A stretch of DNA of 7,527 nucleotides from Pseudomonadota bacterium. GTDB taxonomy: Bacteria > Pseudomonadota > Alphaproteobacteria > Sphingomonadales > Sphingomonadaceae. The number at the start of each line of letters is the position of its first letter. The first letter of the stretch is position 1. Shown piece after piece: positions 1 through 5,283 of this stretch. Under the pieces are notes generated by a model that saw nothing but the letters and a program-made list of their open reading frames with translations, made no database searches and was not told where the DNA came from. The position numbers and the translations under genes are program-made. The stretch is taken from NCBI GenBank assembly GCA_023386135.1, contig JAEWKG010000051.1, positions 1 through 7,527 on the forward strand, given 5' to 3'.

Positions 1-46
1 ACGTTGACGCCCGGCGGGTCGGTGAACCTTTAGGGTCCAGGCCGGC

Positions 47-574
47 TCACCAGATCGCGTAGAGGTTGTAGAGCGCGTGCATCGCGATCGGCAGGTAGAC
101 CGATCCGGTGCGCCAGCGCGCCAGGCCGAGCAGCAGGCCGTCGACCACGATGATGCCGATCACCCACCAGCTGTAGTCGACGTGCAGCACCGCCCAGCCG
201 AGCGCGGTGATCGCGATGGTCAGCGGCACGCCGATGCGGTCCTTGAGCAGGCCATAGAGGAAGCCGCGGAACACCAGTTCCTCCGCAGCGGGTCCGAACA
301 GGCACACCGCGAGCACGCGCATGACAGAGGCGGCGAGAGGCGCGGCGATCCACGGGGTGAAGTCCCACGGTCCGCGCCAGTGCGTGATAAGATCGGTGCC
401 GAACATCCACGCGACGTAGATCGCGGCAATCGCCAAGCCGGTGCCCCAATGGGTGGGCGCTTGCAGGCCCCACCGTTCGCCGGGGTTGTCGGTCTTGCGC
501 AGGCGGATGTACGCGAACGTCGCGAGCGCGGCCGATACTCCGAGCTTGACCGCCGCCGACTGGATGTGGTCCAT
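47..574 (-). CDS. CPBP-family intramembrane metalloprotease
   Basis: A 175-residue multi-span membrane protein with the three motifs of the CPBP (CAAX protease and bacteriocin-processing, ABI/Rce1) family: EELVFR (Glu98, Glu99, Arg103), a helix ending in His131 (WAVLH), and HALYN (His166, Asn170). In this family these residues form the metal-binding active site of a glutamic/metal-type protease inside the membrane; bacterial substrates are mostly unknown. Hydrophobic stretches lie near residues 8-24, 44-60, 76-96, 115-131, 136-152 and 158-174. The ATG at 574 is preceded by GGGGAG (plus-strand positions 582-587) at seven bases, which supports this start. The gene has its own promoter with a strong palindrome (601-630), so it is probably expressed separately from pth upstream and under a dedicated repressor. 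Family assignment is secure; substrate and role are not visible from the sequence. Confidence 0.9.
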   Translation of the reverse strand: MDHIQSAAVKLGVSAALATFAYIRLRKTDNPGERWGLQAPTHWGTGLAIAAIYVAWMFGTDLITHWRGPWDFTPWIAAPLAASVMRVLAVCLFGPAAEELVFRGFLYGLLKDRIGVPLTIAITALGWAVLHVDYSWWVIGIIVVDGLLLGLARWRTGSVYLPIAMHALYNLYAIW

Positions 575-600
575 GAGTGTGCTCCCCTCGAATAGGAGAG

Positions 601-630
601 CGATGTAACCTACAGGTTACATCGAGGCAA
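601..630 (-). promoter_or_regulatory. Promoter of the CPBP gene with an embedded palindromic operator
   Basis: On the minus strand a -35-like TTGCCT (625-630) is followed after exactly 17 bases by a -10-like TACATC (602-607). The 17-base spacer and the -10 are filled by a perfect inverted repeat: arms CGATGTAACCT (601-611) and AGGTTACATCG (614-624) separated by AC. The ATG lies 27 bases further on. A long-armed palindrome between and over promoter elements is the usual arrangement for TetR/AcrR-type repressors; that class is inferred from architecture only, and no regulator gene is adjacent in the window. The arms contain few G/C pairs and no T-run follows on either strand, so this is not a good terminator for pth. 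Confidence 0.65.
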
Positions 631-633
631 GCG

Positions 634-1203
634 TTATTGCTGCTGCCGCAGCGCGATCTCGCTCATGAACCGCGCATCGTCGCCCTTGGCGAGCCATTCC
701 GCCTCGGCGCCGATCGCCGCGAGCATGTCGGTGAGATCGTCCATCTCCGCCTTGGCGTAGTTGCCGAGCACGTGGCCGGTGACGCGGTCCTTGTGCCCGG
801 GATGGCCGATGCCGATGCGCACCCGGCGGAAATCGGGGCCGAGGTGCTGGTCGATCGAGCGCAACCCGTTGTGGCCCGCCAGGCCGCCGCCGACCCGCGC
901 CTTGACCTTGAAGGGGGCGAGGTCGAGCTCGTCGTGCAGCACGGTCAGCGCCTCGACGCCAAGCTTGTAGAACCGCAGCGCCTCCGCGACCGCGCGGCCA
1001 CTCTCGTTCATGAAGGTCGCTGGCTTGAGGAGGAGCACCTTTGCAGTGCCGATGCGTCCCTCTTGCACCCAACCGGAAAACTTCTTCTGGACGGGTGCGA
1101 ACCCGTGCATCTCCGCGATCACGTCGACCGCCATGAAGCCGACGTTGTGCCGGTGCATCGCGTATTGCGGACCGGGATTGCCGAGACCTGCCCAGATTTG
1201 CAT
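634..1203 (-). CDS. pth: Peptidyl-tRNA hydrolase
   Basis: The protein has 189 residues, the normal size for bacterial Pth, which recycles tRNA by cleaving the ester bond of peptidyl-tRNAs that drop off ribosomes; the activity is essential in well-studied bacteria. Signatures include the N-terminal GLGNPG (Asn9), His19 in RHNVGF (the catalytic base, E. coli His20), FMNESG (Met65-Asn66), HDELDL (Asp91, E. coli Asp93), GGGLAGHNGLRSI (Asn112, E. coli Asn114) and the later GIGHPG. All catalytic and tRNA-contact residues I can place are present. The ATG at 1203 has AGGAG (plus strand 1210-1214) at six bases, and that site overlaps the stop codon of the P-loop gene upstream, so the two are probably co-transcribed and translationally linked. 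rplY lies just before them, matching the common rplY-pth neighbourhood. Confidence 0.97.
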   Translation of the reverse strand: MQIWAGLGNPGPQYAMHRHNVGFMAVDVIAEMHGFAPVQKKFSGWVQEGRIGTAKVLLLKPATFMNESGRAVAEALRFYKLGVEALTVLHDELDLAPFKVKARVGGGLAGHNGLRSIDQHLGPDFRRVRIGIGHPGHKDRVTGHVLGNYAKAEMDDLTDMLAAIGAEAEWLAKGDDARFMSEIALRQQQ

Positions 1204-1212
1204 CGCGCGCTC

Positions 1213-1722
1213 CTAGCGGTGCGGCGCCAGCGCGCCAAGCCAGCGCTCGGCGTCGATCGGTGTGCGGAGCTGCACCACTTCGCCTGCAAAGCGCGCCAGC
1301 CGCCGCACGATGCCCGGCCGCTTCGCGCGGCGGAATGTCGCGATGTAGTGCATGAACTCCCAATTGAAGTTCTCGACGCAGCCCTCCGCCATGTCGGGGC
1401 GCGTTTGGCCGCGGTAACGCCAGATGCGCCGCAGCGCGCGAGTGAGGCTCACCCGGGTCGGATAGTCCAACCAGACGACGGTGTCGGCGCGGCTCAGCCG
1501 CAGGTCCATGCTACCGCCGTAGTTGCCGTCGATCACCCACCGCTCGTCCGCGACCAGTGCGGCGACGCGGCTGCGCCATTGCTCGGCGGGTGGTTCGACC
1601 CAGCCGGTCTGCCAGTACTCGGCGTCGAGGTGGATCAGCGGCAGCCCCAGCCGCTCGGCGATCGCGCGGGCGAAGGTCGATTTGCCCGCACCGGGGGAGC
1701 CGATAACCATCACCCGCTGCAT
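1213..1722 (-). CDS. Small P-loop NTPase, adenylate-kinase-like (FlaR/topology-modulation type)
   Basis: This 169-residue protein is essentially one nucleoside-kinase-like P-loop domain. Walker A is GSPGAGKST (residues 8-16). HLDAEYW (31-37) and WVIDGNYGG (62-70) match the substrate-binding segments of the group often annotated 'DNA topology modulation protein FlaR' or 'AAA family ATPase/adenylate kinase'. VVWLDYP (82-88) ends the Walker B-type strand, and an Arg-rich stretch (98-109) followed by a conserved-looking Glu (113-117) resembles the lid. The ATG at 1722 is preferred over an in-frame GTG three bases upstream because GGGAGG ends five bases before the ATG, too close to the GTG. The gene lies between the rplY terminator and pth, nine bases before pth. 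The fold is clear; the true substrate is unknown and the FlaR name should not be taken as function. Confidence 0.85.
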   Translation of the reverse strand: MQRVMVIGSPGAGKSTFARAIAERLGLPLIHLDAEYWQTGWVEPPAEQWRSRVAALVADERWVIDGNYGGSMDLRLSRADTVVWLDYPTRVSLTRALRRIWRYRGQTRPDMAEGCVENFNWEFMHYIATFRRAKRPGIVRRLARFAGEVVQLRTPIDAERWLGALAPHR

Positions 1723-1746
1723 CACACCCTCCCGTTCTCGCCCGCA

Positions 1747-1783
1747 TAAAATGCAAAACGCCGGCCCATTGCTGGACCGGCGC
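1747..1783 (-). terminator. Rho-independent terminator after rplY
   Basis: On the minus strand, 33 bases after the rplY stop, CGCCGG (1777-1782) pairs with CCGGCG (1759-1764). After one mismatch, three more pairs close a four-base loop. The hairpin is followed at once by TTTTGCATTTTAT, a two-step T tract. This is the only convincing intrinsic terminator in the window. It lies 25 bases before the start of the P-loop gene, so it must either separate rplY from pth or act as a leaky attenuator. Confidence 0.85.
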
Positions 1784-1815
1784 TCGCGTGTTCGGTTCGA
1801 GAAAAGTCGGGGCGA

Positions 1816-2460
1816 CTACTCGCCGGCGGCTTCCTCGGTGCCTTCGGCGGCAGCTTCGCCTTCGTTCGCTTCGTGGCCTTCGGCCTTCTTCAGCGCCGAG
1901 GGAGCAACCAGCGTGGCGATGGTGAAGTCGCGATCGGTGATCGCGCTCTCGCTGCCTGCGGGCAGCGTCACTTCGCTGATGTGGATCGAATCGCCGACAT
2001 CCTTGCCGGTGACGTCGATCTGGATGTCGTCGGGGATCTTGTCCGAATCGCAGACCAGCTCGAGCTCGTGACGGACGACGTTGAGCACGCCGCCCTTCTT
2101 GAGGCCGGGGCTGGCTTCTTCGTTGATGAACAGGACCGGCACGGCGACGTGGATCTTCGCGTCCTTGGCGAGGCGCAGGAAGTCGACGTGGATCGGGCGG
2201 TCGGTGACGGGATCGAACGCAACGTCCTTGGGCAGGGTGCGCACGGACTTGCCGCCGACGTCGATCATCACGATCGAGTTCATGAAGTGGCCGGTGCCGA
2301 GCTGGCGCACCAGCTCCTTGGCCTCGACGTGGATGGGAGTGGGTTCTTCCTTGCCGCCATAAATGACGGCGGGAACACGGCCTTCACGACGCAGTACACG
2401 GGAGGCTCCCTTGCCAGCCCGCTCGCGCGCCTCGGCCGGCAGGGTCAGAGCGTCGCTCAT
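1816..2460 (-). CDS. rplY: 50S ribosomal protein L25, CTC/TL5 two-domain form
   Basis: This 214-residue protein binds 5S rRNA in the large ribosomal subunit. Residues 1 to about 95 are the L25 domain: a basic N-terminus, then RVLRREGRVPAVIYGG (residues 21-36), a hallmark of the family. Residues about 100-190 are the TL5/CTC C-terminal beta domain (VAVPVLFINEEASPGLKKGG, 106-124, is typical). The last 20 or so residues form an Ala/Glu-rich acidic tail, common in alphaproteobacterial members. The ATG at 2460 has AAAGG at a suitable distance (seven to eight bases). A 20-codon ORF upstream ends in an ATGA overlap with this start. A candidate promoter (TTGCCA at 2559-2564, 17 bases, TAACGG at 2536-2541) is weak. 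The gene ends in a strong terminator ahead of the kinase-like gene and pth. Confidence 0.97.
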   Translation of the reverse strand: MSDALTLPAEARERAGKGASRVLRREGRVPAVIYGGKEEPTPIHVEAKELVRQLGTGHFMNSIVMIDVGGKSVRTLPKDVAFDPVTDRPIHVDFLRLAKDAKIHVAVPVLFINEEASPGLKKGGVLNVVRHELELVCDSDKIPDDIQIDVTGKDVGDSIHISEVTLPAGSESAITDRDFTIATLVAPSALKKAEGHEANEGEAAAEGTEEAAGE

Positions 2461-2519
2461 CGTAGTGCCTTTCGAATGCGGTAGAGTACCCGGCTCGCCA
2501 CGCCTCCAGGGATGACCAT
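2457..2519 (-). other. Possible 20-codon leader ORF overlapping the rplY start
   Basis: An ATG at 2519 opens a 20-residue ORF. Its TGA overlaps the rplY ATG (ATGA, 2457-2460). The peptide begins MVIPGG and its second half is basic (four Arg, one Lys). No convincing Shine-Dalgarno precedes it, and the rplY site AAAGG lies inside it. It could couple rplY translation to an upstream event or be chance; there is no homology I recognise. Confidence 0.25.
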
Positions 2520-2566
2520 GGCGCCGGAGTGCGGGCCGTTAGCCGAGCGCGGCGCGAATGGCAAGC

Positions 2567-3442
2567 TCAGCGGACACGGGCGACTTTGTAGCCCTTGGCC
2601 GCGAGTAGCTCGGGGAGGCCCCCGGGCGGGGCGAGGTGCGCGGCACCGACCGCGACCAGCGGACGTTTGCCCTGCGCATAGAGCGCGAGGAGCTTGTCCG
2701 CCCAGGCCCTGTTGCGGTCCACCAGCAGCGCCTGCTTCAGCTCGGGATCGGCGAGCATGCCGTCGTCGCCCTCGCGCGCGATCGCGTCCATGTCGCCCTT
2801 GAGCCACAGCTTGGCGAGGCGGGCGCTGTCGTCGGCGTCCATCGTGTCTTCCTCCACCACCGCGCCGAGGAGATCGCGCTGGTCGGCCTCGGGCAGGCGG
2901 TCGAAGATCGTGAACTGGCCCTCGACGCCCTCCAGCTCCTCGATCGGCCGCGCCTTGAAGTCGGTCAGCAACGCCCGATCGACCCCGTTCTCGCCAATCG
3001 AGTCGTCAGCGAGCTGCGCGAGCATGATCGCCGCCCCCCAGGTCTCGATCGCCTTGAAGTCCGCCTCGCGGTAGCCGCCCTTCTTGAGCAGCGCCTGCAG
3101 GCGCCCCTGCATCGCGGCCGGCACCCGCTCGGACAGCGGCGGCAGGTCGGCGGTGTGCGACAGGCGGGTGAAAATCGCCGAAAGCTTGCCGCTGTCATTG
3201 AGGTCCTTCGCCTCGACCACCAGCAGGTCCGCATCGACGATCGCCTTCTCGATCGCGGGGTCGCGCCACTTCGCGCCCTCTGGCAGCGCGTGGATGGTGC
3301 CGAACAGCCAACCCGCGGGCTTTCCGTCAGGCGCGGTCACCTGCCACAGCGCGGGGGTGGGGGCGGGAAGATCGGTGCGCTCCGCCTTGCCGCACGCCGT
3401 CAGCGCCAGCGCCGCCAGCAGCCCGAGCGCGGCACGGATCAC
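2567..3442 (-). CDS. TraB/GumN family lipoprotein, copy 1 (downstream)
   Basis: A 291-residue protein when started at the GTG at 3442, which overlaps the stop of the preceding paralog (GTGA, 3439-3442). Reading further upstream would add 42 low-complexity Arg/Gly residues that belong to the other gene's frame, so GTG is chosen. From this start there is a clean lipoprotein signal: a short basic start, a hydrophobic run and the lipobox LTAC with Cys17. The mature part has the family's paired GxxH motifs: GTIH (48-51, in LFGTIHALP) and GAAH (266-269), plus a Glu at 77 (VVEAKD). In the wider TraB/PrgY/GumN-Tiki superfamily these residues are proposed to form a metal-dependent peptidase site; function in free-living bacteria is largely unknown. 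It probably sits on the periplasmic face of the inner or outer membrane. Confidence 0.88.
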   Translation of the reverse strand: MIRAALGLLAALALTACGKAERTDLPAPTPALWQVTAPDGKPAGWLFGTIHALPEGAKWRDPAIEKAIVDADLLVVEAKDLNDSGKLSAIFTRLSHTADLPPLSERVPAAMQGRLQALLKKGGYREADFKAIETWGAAIMLAQLADDSIGENGVDRALLTDFKARPIEELEGVEGQFTIFDRLPEADQRDLLGAVVEEDTMDADDSARLAKLWLKGDMDAIAREGDDGMLADPELKQALLVDRNRAWADKLLALYAQGKRPLVAVGAAHLAPPGGLPELLAAKGYKVARVR

Positions 3443-4347
3443 TGCACGCGGCTCACTTTGATGCCCTTCGCAGCGAGATCGGCTTGAACGCTTTTCGCTC
3501 CCGCCAGATGCCCGGCACCGACCGCGACGAACACCGTGCCCGGCGCCTCCAGCCGCTTCGCCACCCAATCAGCCCAGGTGCGATTACGCTGCCACAGCAG
3601 CTTCTCCATCAGCGCCTCATCGCCCGCCATGTCGTCGTTCATCAGCCTGGCGAGATTGTCGGCGTCGCCCTTGAGCCACTCGGCCACCATCGCGTCGAGC
3701 AGCGCCTTGATGTCGTCGTTCCCCTCCAGCGTCTGCATCATGTAGTCGATCTGCGCATCGCGCGGCAGCGTGTCGAAGATCGACAGCTGATAATCGACCG
3801 TCTCCAACGCGCCGTGCTGTTTCTGCGAGCCGGCGGCGGTGCCCAGGGCCTGCTCCACCCCGTTGTCGCCCACGATGCCCTCCTTGGCGAGCGGGATCAG
3901 CGCGAACATCAGCGCTGCGTACCACGGCTCGTAGCGGTCGAAGCTTTCGACCGGCATGCCGAGCTTGCTGAGCTCGGCCTCGTACTTCGCGCGCTGGTCG
4001 TCGGTGAGGAGCCCGCGCAGGTTCTCGTCCTGCGGCAGAAACGCGGTCTTGAGCAGCGACTGCTGCATCGCCGCCGGGTCCTTCTCGGCGAGATCGACTT
4101 CGGTCACCAGCGTGTCCGAAGCGGCGAGCGCCGGCCCGATCGCCCCGCGCATCCACGGCACGTCCTTGGGCAGCGCGTGGACGGTCCCGAAGAGGTAGAT
4201 CGTGGTGTCCTTGTCCGCGACCTTCCACAGCGCCGGGCCGGGCACCGCGGGCGCGGCCGGAAGCGGCGGGGTGGTCGCGCAGGCACCGGCGAAGGCGAGG
4301 GCGGCTGCGGCGCCGAGGCCCCGCGCAAGCTTGCGAAAAATGGACAT
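3439..4347 (-). CDS. TraB/GumN family protein, copy 2 (upstream), probable lipoprotein
   Basis: A 302-residue paralog of the next gene. The ATG at 4347 is chosen over the in-frame TTG just before it; no strong Shine-Dalgarno is visible for either. A signal peptide (residues 1-22: basic start, Ala-rich hydrophobic core) ends at AGAC with Cys23, a looser lipobox than in the partner because -3 is Ala. GTVH (54-57, in YLFGTVHALP), Glu83 (VTEVDL) and GAGH (277-280) repeat the motif layout of the other copy. The distance from the last GxxH to the C-terminus (22 residues) is the same in both, and the endings KVSRVQ and KVARVR are alike, so this is a tandem duplication. The two are translationally coupled by a four-base overlap and may work on related substrates or as a pair. 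Biochemical role not known. Confidence 0.88.
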   Translation of the reverse strand: MSIFRKLARGLGAAAALAFAGACATTPPLPAAPAVPGPALWKVADKDTTIYLFGTVHALPKDVPWMRGAIGPALAASDTLVTEVDLAEKDPAAMQQSLLKTAFLPQDENLRGLLTDDQRAKYEAELSKLGMPVESFDRYEPWYAALMFALIPLAKEGIVGDNGVEQALGTAAGSQKQHGALETVDYQLSIFDTLPRDAQIDYMMQTLEGNDDIKALLDAMVAEWLKGDADNLARLMNDDMAGDEALMEKLLWQRNRTWADWVAKRLEAPGTVFVAVGAGHLAGAKSVQADLAAKGIKVSRVQ

Positions 4348-4408
4348 CAACGGGACGATCTCGAAAGGCTAACTGGACTTGGCCCAGAGAGTGGGGCGCG
4401 CCAACGGG

Positions 4409-4564
4409 TCAGGCAAGGGCGACGACGAAAAACTGCGTGCCCGGCGCCGGGCCCCGGTGGCCTTCTTCGCTCCAGCCTTCCACGATCAACCCGCCGACCA
4501 GCGCGACGCAGGCCAGCAGGCCCACCGCCACCGCCCACGCCAATCGATCACTGCGCCCGGTCAT
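4409..4564 (-). CDS. 51-residue single-span membrane protein of the XRE module
   Basis: A small gene whose ATG (4564) lies inside the last codons of the XRE regulator, overlapping it by 17 bases in another frame. Support comes from a strong Shine-Dalgarno, GAGGAG (plus strand 4572-4577), exactly seven bases before the ATG and embedded in the regulator's Ile-Glu-Glu-Ile codons. The protein also looks designed: a short charged N-terminus (MTGRSDR), one hydrophobic helix of about 20 residues (roughly 8-28), then a polar tail. I recognise no family. The position suggests translational coupling to the regulator and membership of the same operon. It could be a membrane partner of the 128-residue protein at the start of the module; that is inference. 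Confidence 0.65.
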   Translation of the reverse strand: MTGRSDRLAWAVAVGLLACVALVGGLIVEGWSEEGHRGPAPGTQFFVVALA

Positions 4565-4745
4565 CGAAGATCTCCTCGATCGGCATTTCGAACACGCGCG
4601 CCAGCTTGAACGCAAGCGGCAGCGAGGGATCATGCTTGCCCGTCTCGATCGCGTTCACCGCCTGGCGCGAGACCTGCAGCCGCTCGGCAAGTTCGGCCTG
4701 GCTCCAGTTGCGCATGGCACGCAGCACCTTTAGCTTGTTGTTCAT
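4548..4745 (-). CDS. XRE-family helix-turn-helix regulator (Cro/C1 type)
   Basis: A compact 65-residue protein that is almost entirely one HTH_3 domain. NKLKVLRAMRNWSQAELAE (residues 3-21) is helix 1 and the start of the HTH, VSRQAVNAIETGKHDPS (25-41) the recognition helix and following turn, and LAFKLARVFEMPIEEIFDD (44-62) the closing helices. This short form, with the typical QAVNAIE and IEEIF segments, is common as a partner of a small integral membrane protein. The ATG (4745) overlaps the stop of the membrane gene (ATGA, 4742-4745), so translation is coupled; a G-rich tract lies four bases before it. Likely a DNA-binding repressor of its own operon, through the repeated palindromes at 5155-5210, and perhaps of other genes. 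Target assignment is inference. Confidence 0.92.
   Translation of the reverse strand: MNNKLKVLRAMRNWSQAELAERLQVSRQAVNAIETGKHDPSLPLAFKLARVFEMPIEEIFDDRAQ
4572..4577 (-). promoter_or_regulatory. Shine-Dalgarno of the 51-residue gene, inside the XRE coding sequence
   Basis: GAGGAG on the minus strand, seven bases before ATG 4564. It decides the start of the small membrane protein and is the main reason for calling that gene real. Confidence 0.7.
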
Positions 4746-5128
4746 GCCGCCCCCCGCAGCCGCTTGGCGTGGAAGCCGGCGAAGAACGCACCCAGCGCGA
4801 CGATCAGCGTCCAGTTGCTGGACAGGTCGGGGACCCAGGTCGAGGCGCGGTCGCCTTCGAACGTACCCAGGTACATCGGCACCACGGTGCTCCATACAAT
4901 CATCGCGATGAACGACCACGAAGCGCCGGCCGCCCACAGCCCCTCAAAATACTCATCGCGCAGGCTCCGCCACAGGAGAATGAAGATGCTGCCGACGAGC
5001 AGGCCCGGGCCGACGCCGCGAACAAAATCGGGCAGGTGCAGCGCCAGCGACAGCGCGAGCAGCGCGGTGCCGATGGTGCCGAGATAGGCTGCCATCATGA
5101 TCATGTGGGCGCGCTTCTCAGGTGTCAT
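4742..5128 (-). CDS. Four-span membrane protein, first gene of the XRE module
   Basis: A 128-residue integral membrane protein of unknown function. Hydrophobic segments lie near residues 10-30, 37-54, 66-85 and 104-120. Charged patches are RSLRDEYFEG (54-63) between spans 2 and 3 and EGDRASTWVPD (91-101) between spans 3 and 4, and the C-terminus is basic (KRLRG). I do not recognise a named family or a catalytic motif. The ATG at 5128 is preceded by GGAG (plus strand 5139-5142) at ten bases. The leader is short if transcription starts from the promoter at 5161-5189. Membrane proteins of this size encoded directly before a short XRE regulator are a recurring bacterial arrangement; sensing or sequestering the regulator is a reasonable guess but not shown. 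Confidence 0.85.
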   Translation of the reverse strand: MTPEKRAHMIMMAAYLGTIGTALLALSLALHLPDFVRGVGPGLLVGSIFILLWRSLRDEYFEGLWAAGASWSFIAMIVWSTVVPMYLGTFEGDRASTWVPDLSSNWTLIVALGAFFAGFHAKRLRGAA

Positions 5129-5154
5129 GTCAGGTTGTCTCCGTGTAAGGTATG

Positions 5155-5210
5155 CCTGACGATATGTCGTGATTCGCTGACTGTGTCAATATCACCTGAC
5201 AAAATGTCGT
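5155..5210. promoter_or_regulatory. Three phased palindromes, probable operators
   Basis: Two 16-base copies, CCTGACGATATGTCGT (5155-5170) and CCTGACAAAATGTCGT (5195-5210), match at 14 of 16 positions and are 40 bases apart. Each contains GAC-N5-GTC. Midway between them lies TGACTGTGTCA (5178-5188), with GAC-N3-GTC. The three dyad centres are at 5163, 5183 and 5203, exactly two helical turns apart. The first covers the -10 and the middle one overlaps the TTGACA -35 of the module's promoter. Cooperative binding by the XRE regulator is the simplest reading; the protein-site match is inferred. Confidence 0.55.
5161..5189 (-). promoter_or_regulatory. Promoter of the membrane protein-XRE module
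   Basis: On the minus strand a perfect TTGACA -35 (5184-5189) is followed after exactly 17 bases by CATATC (5161-5166), a partial -10 match. Transcription would begin near 5154, giving a leader of about 26 bases that contains the Shine-Dalgarno. Both boxes lie within palindromic operator candidates. Confidence 0.6.
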
Positions 5211-5283
5211 CATAGCTTGTCGCAGATTTCCTTCGCGGTCGCAGCATTGACGGGTCGCGGCCGCTCGGCCATTTGCCGTGCCG

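Noticed and set aside
601..624. Palindrome as a terminator for pth
   Set aside because: Stem is AT-leaning and no T-run follows on the minus strand, while its placement fits a promoter operator for the CPBP gene.
577..1749. A 390-codon plus-strand ORF
   Set aside because: Antisense to pth and the P-loop gene, both of which have complete family motifs. No recognisable domain or ribosome site.
3443..3568. N-terminal extension of the downstream TraB/GumN gene
   Set aside because: It would overlap the upstream paralog by 130 bases, reads as low-complexity Gly/Arg, and would bury the lipoprotein signal that starts exactly at GTG 3442.
4348..4408. Promoter or terminator between the 51-residue gene and the TraB/GumN pair
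   Set aside because: No hairpin with a T tract and no paired -35/-10 at good spacing that I would stand by; the TraB/GumN pair may be read from the module upstream or from a promoter I cannot see.
3484..4911. A 475-codon plus-strand ORF
   Set aside because: It lies antisense to the TraB/GumN copy, the small membrane gene, the XRE gene and part of the membrane gene, all supported by motifs. Its product is Arg/Pro/His-rich with no domain; long open antisense frames are expected at this base composition.
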